From: Bathymodiolus brooksi
Lineage: Eukaryota; Mollusca; Bivalvia; Mytilida; Modiolidae
Length of the DNA stretch: 64,000 nt
NCBI GenBank assembly: GCA_963680875.1
Contig: OY804583.1
Span: 33,097,331-33,161,330 of the forward strand
Direction of reading: 5' to 3'
The translations under genes were made by a program, and so were the position numbers. Position 1 is the first letter of the stretch, and each line of letters starts with the position of its first letter. Below the pieces are notes generated by a model. It made no database searches and was not told the DNA's origin. It saw nothing but the letters and a program-made list of their open reading frames with translations. This document shows positions 63,981-64,000 of the stretch, piece after piece.

Positions 63981-64000
63981 TTATATTCTATTAATCAAAA

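Larger units (their letters stand above)
37912..64000. repeat. Segmental tandem duplication, copy 2 (cut by window end)
   Basis: Second copy of 9284-35370 in the same orientation. All features of copy 1 recur at an offset of 28628 to 28630. Visible divergence is well under 0.1 percent. It may be a very recent duplication or an assembly duplication; the sequence alone cannot decide. Confidence 0.95.

Overview
The window looks like nuclear DNA of a bivalve mollusc, most likely a mussel. It is AT-rich with eukaryotic split exons. It carries a TRIM-type RING/B-box gene of the kind greatly expanded in mussels, tRNA-derived SINEs with the central and tail motif familiar from bivalves, and many 3' ends of one retroelement family I associate with mussel DNA. 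The species call is inference; no database was searched.

The dominant feature is a direct tandem duplication. About 28.63 kb (9284-37909) is repeated head-to-tail from 37912 to the end of the window. By eye I found only about 15 substitutions and two one-base homopolymer length differences in roughly 26 kb. Offsets are 28628 up to about 25370, 28629 up to about 27860, then 28630. Every feature right of 9284 therefore has a twin, except the stretch 35371-37909, whose twin would lie beyond the window.

Layout of the unit from left to right: (1) a satellite of ~900-bp monomers from 1 to about 13690, each built of three diverged subunits, two of them carrying a Harbinger-like MITE; (2) 13691-15640, a promoter-like stretch, a broken small reading frame with a perfect histone-type 3' stem-loop, and inverted, hairpin-rich satellite pieces; (3) 15640-17360, a 31-bp repeat, a possible gene fragment, SINE pieces and a retroelement 3' end; (4) 17983-24300, a 33-bp minisatellite of about 190 units; (5) 24643-25000, another retroelement 3' end that keeps the last codons of its ORF; (6) 25703-27629 (minus), a TRIM-family gene with two frameshifts; (7) 28299-34553, further 5'-truncated copies of the retroelement, one of which has expanded into a 3.6-kb array of a 22-bp unit; (8) 34642-36216 (minus), the last two exons and poly(A) signal of a collagen-like gene, with two SINEs and a palindromic MITE in the intron; (9) 36545-37909, a 54-bp minisatellite in the next collagen intron, cut by the duplication junction.

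Repeats account for most of the window. Only two protein-coding loci are well supported: the TRIM-like gene, probably a pseudogene as assembled, and the 3' end of the collagen-like gene. Long open frames in the 33-bp and 54-bp arrays are by-products of periods divisible by three. The most unusual points are the near-identical tandem duplication, the histone-type stem-loop behind a non-histone reading frame, and the birth of a 22-bp satellite from the 3' tail of a retroelement.
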